NCBI RefSeq assembly: GCF_000420805.1
Contig: NZ_ATVQ01000001.1
Location: forward strand, 744,001 to 808,000
Reading direction: 5' to 3'
Source: Yaniella halotolerans DSM 15476
GTDB lineage: Bacteria; Actinomycetota; Actinomycetes; Actinomycetales; Micrococcaceae
DNA: 64,000 nucleotides
This document shows positions 63,736 through 64,000 of this stretch, one piece after another. The position numbers and the translations under genes are program-made. The notes beneath the pieces are model-generated. The model made no database searches. It was given only the letters and a program-made list of their open reading frames with translations, and was not told the origin of the DNA. Each line of letters begins with the position of its first letter. The first letter of the stretch is position 1.

Positions 63736-64000
63736 ATGACTACAAACGCTGTTTCCAAATGCCCGTTCACGGGTGCACCAGACCTGGCCCCCGCCTCACA
63801 CGAACAGCAGGTAGACGTTCCAGTCCTGCTTGAAGACCCCTTTGAGGAATCCAACTTGGCCGACCCGCATCCAATGCACAAACGTCTCCGCGATGCAGAT
63901 GCCGACGTTGTCTATCTTCCTGCTTACGACATCTATGCGGTGGCGCGCTACGAGGCAGTACTCGACACGTTAGAAAACTGGCAGGATTACTCCAGTGCCG
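63736..64000 (+). CDS. Cytochrome P450, N-terminal part (CYP199-like)
   Basis: The first 88 codons are visible; the gene leaves the right edge. The segment DPFEESNLADPHPMHKRLRD, then VVYLPAYDIYAVARYEAVLDTL matches the opening of CYP199-type P450s that demethylate 4-methoxybenzoate and similar methoxyaryl acids. The heme Cys is beyond the window. GGAAGA lies upstream of the ATG. With the VanB-type reductase it would give oxidative O-demethylation that releases formaldehyde, alongside the THF-dependent demethylase of the same locus. Confidence 0.8.
   Translation, partial: MTTNAVSKCPFTGAPDLAPASHEQQVDVPVLLEDPFEESNLADPHPMHKRLRDADADVVYLPAYDIYAVARYEAVLDTLENWQDYSSA

Overview
The window comes from a free-living, moderately high-GC actinobacterium, most likely in the order Micrococcales and close to Micrococcaceae such as Yaniella or Enteractinococcus. 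This is an inference from overall protein style: BioY with a BioQ-type operator, a DUF222/HNH protein, DUF2267, leaderless-looking starts, an LPXTG-like sorting signal, and many ThDP and acyl-CoA enzymes. I saw no rRNA, tRNA, CRISPR array or intact insertion sequence.

Region 1 (1-13.7 kb) is mostly housekeeping and accessory metabolism. It holds a divergent bioY/TetR pair with two tandem operator boxes, a zinc alcohol dehydrogenase, two overlapping small reductases, and a STAS-like protein. A two-component system follows, whose kinase gene overlaps an Asp/Trp-rich exported protein. Convergent to it lie a VTC-type polyphosphate polymerase-like gene and a DUF4956 membrane protein. A DUF892 ferritin-like protein, an acyl-CoA ligase, a pyruvate-oxidase-like ThDP enzyme and a nitrilase-family amidase complete the region.

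Region 2 (13.8-36 kb) opens with a decayed AbiF (Abi_2) abortive-infection gene that keeps a well-formed promoter and a structured RNA leader. Next come a SulP transporter, DUF2267, SRPBCC, DUF222/HNH and cupin genes, then an Lrp regulator divergent from a three-gene 2-oxo acid dehydrogenase operon (E1alpha, E1beta, E2). A HAAAP permease, an acetolactate-synthase-like ThDP enzyme and an NAD(P)-binding protein follow. The region ends with a LANTG-anchored protein and a 1977-residue exported protein that combines a PHP domain, a metallophosphoesterase and three GLUG-type repeat modules.

Region 3 (36-64 kb) reads as one locus for lignin-derived aromatics. (a) An aryl-aldehyde dehydrogenase. (b) A MarR-controlled set of CoA ligase, acyl-CoA dehydrogenase, MaoC hydratase, SDR dehydrogenase and TIM-barrel hydrolase, which matches the cou/phd scheme for shortening hydroxycinnamate side chains. 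(c) A lower pathway of extradiol dioxygenase, oxalomesaconate tautomerase, oxalomesaconate hydratase and CHA aldolase, the gallate route to pyruvate and oxaloacetate. (d) A tetrahydrofolate-dependent aryl O-demethylase of the LigM/DesA family with its methylene-THF reductase. (e) A complete ABC importer of the SsuABC/TauABC type and an IclR regulator. (f) A VanB-type reductase leading into a cytochrome P450 cut by the window end. Together these could take ferulate- or sinapate-type compounds through vanillate or syringate and gallate to central metabolism, with methyl groups leaving through THF or as formaldehyde. An FdhF/YdeP molybdoenzyme and a second orphan binding protein sit inside the locus. 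A degraded AbiEii-type toxin-antitoxin pair lies in the middle of it.
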